64,000 nt of DNA, taken from assembly GCA_031460455.1 (NCBI GenBank), contig JAVKTQ010000001.1:620001-684000 (forward strand). Direction: 5' to 3'. This DNA is from Sporomusaceae bacterium (GTDB lineage Bacteria > Bacillota > Negativicutes > Sporomusales > UBA7701). Numbering within the stretch: the first letter of the stretch is position 1; every line of letters starts with the position of its first letter. Shown here piece by piece: positions 63,318 to 64,000 of the stretch. Below the pieces are notes generated by a model. The model had not been told where the DNA came from. It made no database searches and was given only the letters and a program-made list of their open reading frames with translations. The position numbers and the translations under genes are program-made.

Positions 63318-64000
63318 CTCTGTATCGGGATCATCCTTTTCGGTGTATATGGCGAAAAGGATGATCCCCGCCACCAAAATAAAGCCGGCTGTTGCGAACA
63401 TGGCGGCAAACCCCGCCCTCTCCCCCACCTGGCCGAGAAATACCGAGCCGGCGGCGATGCCCAGGTCCATGAAGGAGGTAAAGAAGCCGAGGGCGCTGCC
63501 CCGTTCGGCGGGCGGCGTTTTGTCGACAACGAGGGCGTTGAGGGTGGGCATGAAGGCGCCGAACCCAAAGCCAAAGGCCAGGCCGATAAAGACGAGGAGG
63601 GGCAAGCTGTCGAGGAAGGGCAGCAGGAAGACGCCGACGGCCAGGAGGGCCATGAAGGGGAGGATGACGCGGCGGCGGCCCCAGCGGTCGGAGAGTTTGC
63701 CGGCGAAGATGCGGCTGGCGAGGGTGGCGGCGGCGTAGGCGGTGAAGAAGATGCCGAAGTCGAGCAGGCCGCGCTGGGGGGCGAAGACGGGCAGGAAAGC
63801 GATGACCGTCCCGTAGGCGGCGGCGCCGGAAAAGAGGGCCAGGGACGGGACGATGACGTACCGCCGACGGCCGACGGCCAGCAGGCTGACCGGCTTCTTC
63901 CCGCCCTGGGAGCTGACTTCGCCAACCGCAGCCACGGCCAGAAAGGCGGCGGCGGCGGCGGCGGCCGAGCAGGCAAATAAGACGGTGAAGTTTTGTGTAT
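63306..64000 (-). CDS. MFS transporter, C-terminal part (runs off the window)
   Basis: The open frame enters from beyond 64000 and ends at 63306, about 230 codons. It covers the sixth helix (LFACSAAAAAAFLAVAAV), the central loop and helices 7-12. ASRIFAGKLSDRWGRRRV is the RxxGxxxDRxGRR-type loop repeated in the second half, and GFFTSFMDLGIAAGSVFLG is typical of small-molecule efflux members. Substrate unknown. Its stop codon lies within repeat copy 15. Confidence 0.88.
   Translation of the reverse strand, partial: TQNFTVLFACSAAAAAAAFLAVAAVGEVSSQGGKKPVSLLAVGRRRYVIVPSLALFSGAAAYGTVIAFLPVFAPQRGLLDFGIFFTAYAAATLASRIFAGKLSDRWGRRRVILPFMALLAVGVFLLPFLDSLPLLVFIGLAFGFGFGAFMPTLNALVVDKTPPAERGSALGFFTSFMDLGIAAGSVFLGQVGERAGFAAMFATAGFILVAGIILFAIYTEKDDPDTEAGR

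Overview
The window reads as chromosome of a high-GC, endospore-forming member of the Firmicutes with meso-diaminopimelate peptidoglycan. Four sporulation genes (spoIIGA, sigE, sigG, spoIIR) and a complete division and cell-wall (dcw) cluster fix this. The gene set (two sigma-54 loci, TRAP transporter, DVU_155x-type cluster, high GC) fits Sporomusaceae/Negativicutes best, but nothing here proves a family. Almost every gene lies on the minus strand, so transcription runs from high to low coordinates. The only plus-strand genes are two MORN proteins, a DUF1858 protein, and a serine hydrolase with its NlpC/P60 neighbour. No rRNA, tRNA, CRISPR array, transposase or phage gene was seen.

Layout. 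1-12.3 kb: 2-oxo-acid dehydrogenase metabolism. A second E1 alpha/beta pair and a TRAP transporter are followed by a full E1-E2-E3 complex with lipA and lipB, then the start of a DUF815 ATPase. An AcoR-like sigma-54 activator (12.3-14.3 kb) and a good -24/-12 promoter sit upstream. 14.4-16.4 kb: a new 48-aa ORF, spoIIR and sigG. 16.5-23.9 kb: a coupled cluster of a radical SAM protein, PaaK-like ligase, NTP transferase-HD, XdhC, a histidine phosphatase and small cysteine proteins. It resembles the uncharacterised DVU_1551-1557 set and is headed by a truncated activator gene behind its own sigma-54 promoter. 24-46.6 kb: sigE, spoIIGA, ftsZ, ftsA, sbp, DUF881, ftsQ, ddl, murA, murC, murG, ftsW, murD, mraY, murF, murE, a PASTA-type PBP, ftsL, rsmH and mraZ (listed left to right; transcription starts at mraZ). 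47-64 kb: a secreted HExxH protein, two MORN paralogues, a polysaccharide deacetylase, a YbaK-like deacylase, lgt, a DUF1858 protein, an ABC-F protein with an attenuator-like leader, feoA/feoB, thioredoxin, a CoA-binding protein, an OppA-like lipoprotein, a serine hydrolase, an NlpC/P60 protein, gluQRS and a partial MFS transporter.

The most striking unexplained structure is a family of 15 intergenic palindromic repeats, mostly 117-126 bp with three of about 180 bp. They begin almost always within 20 nt of the stop codon of a preceding minus-strand gene. Outer arms differ between copies yet stay complementary within each copy. All motif, promoter and fold statements come from reading the sequence by eye; no search or folding program was run.
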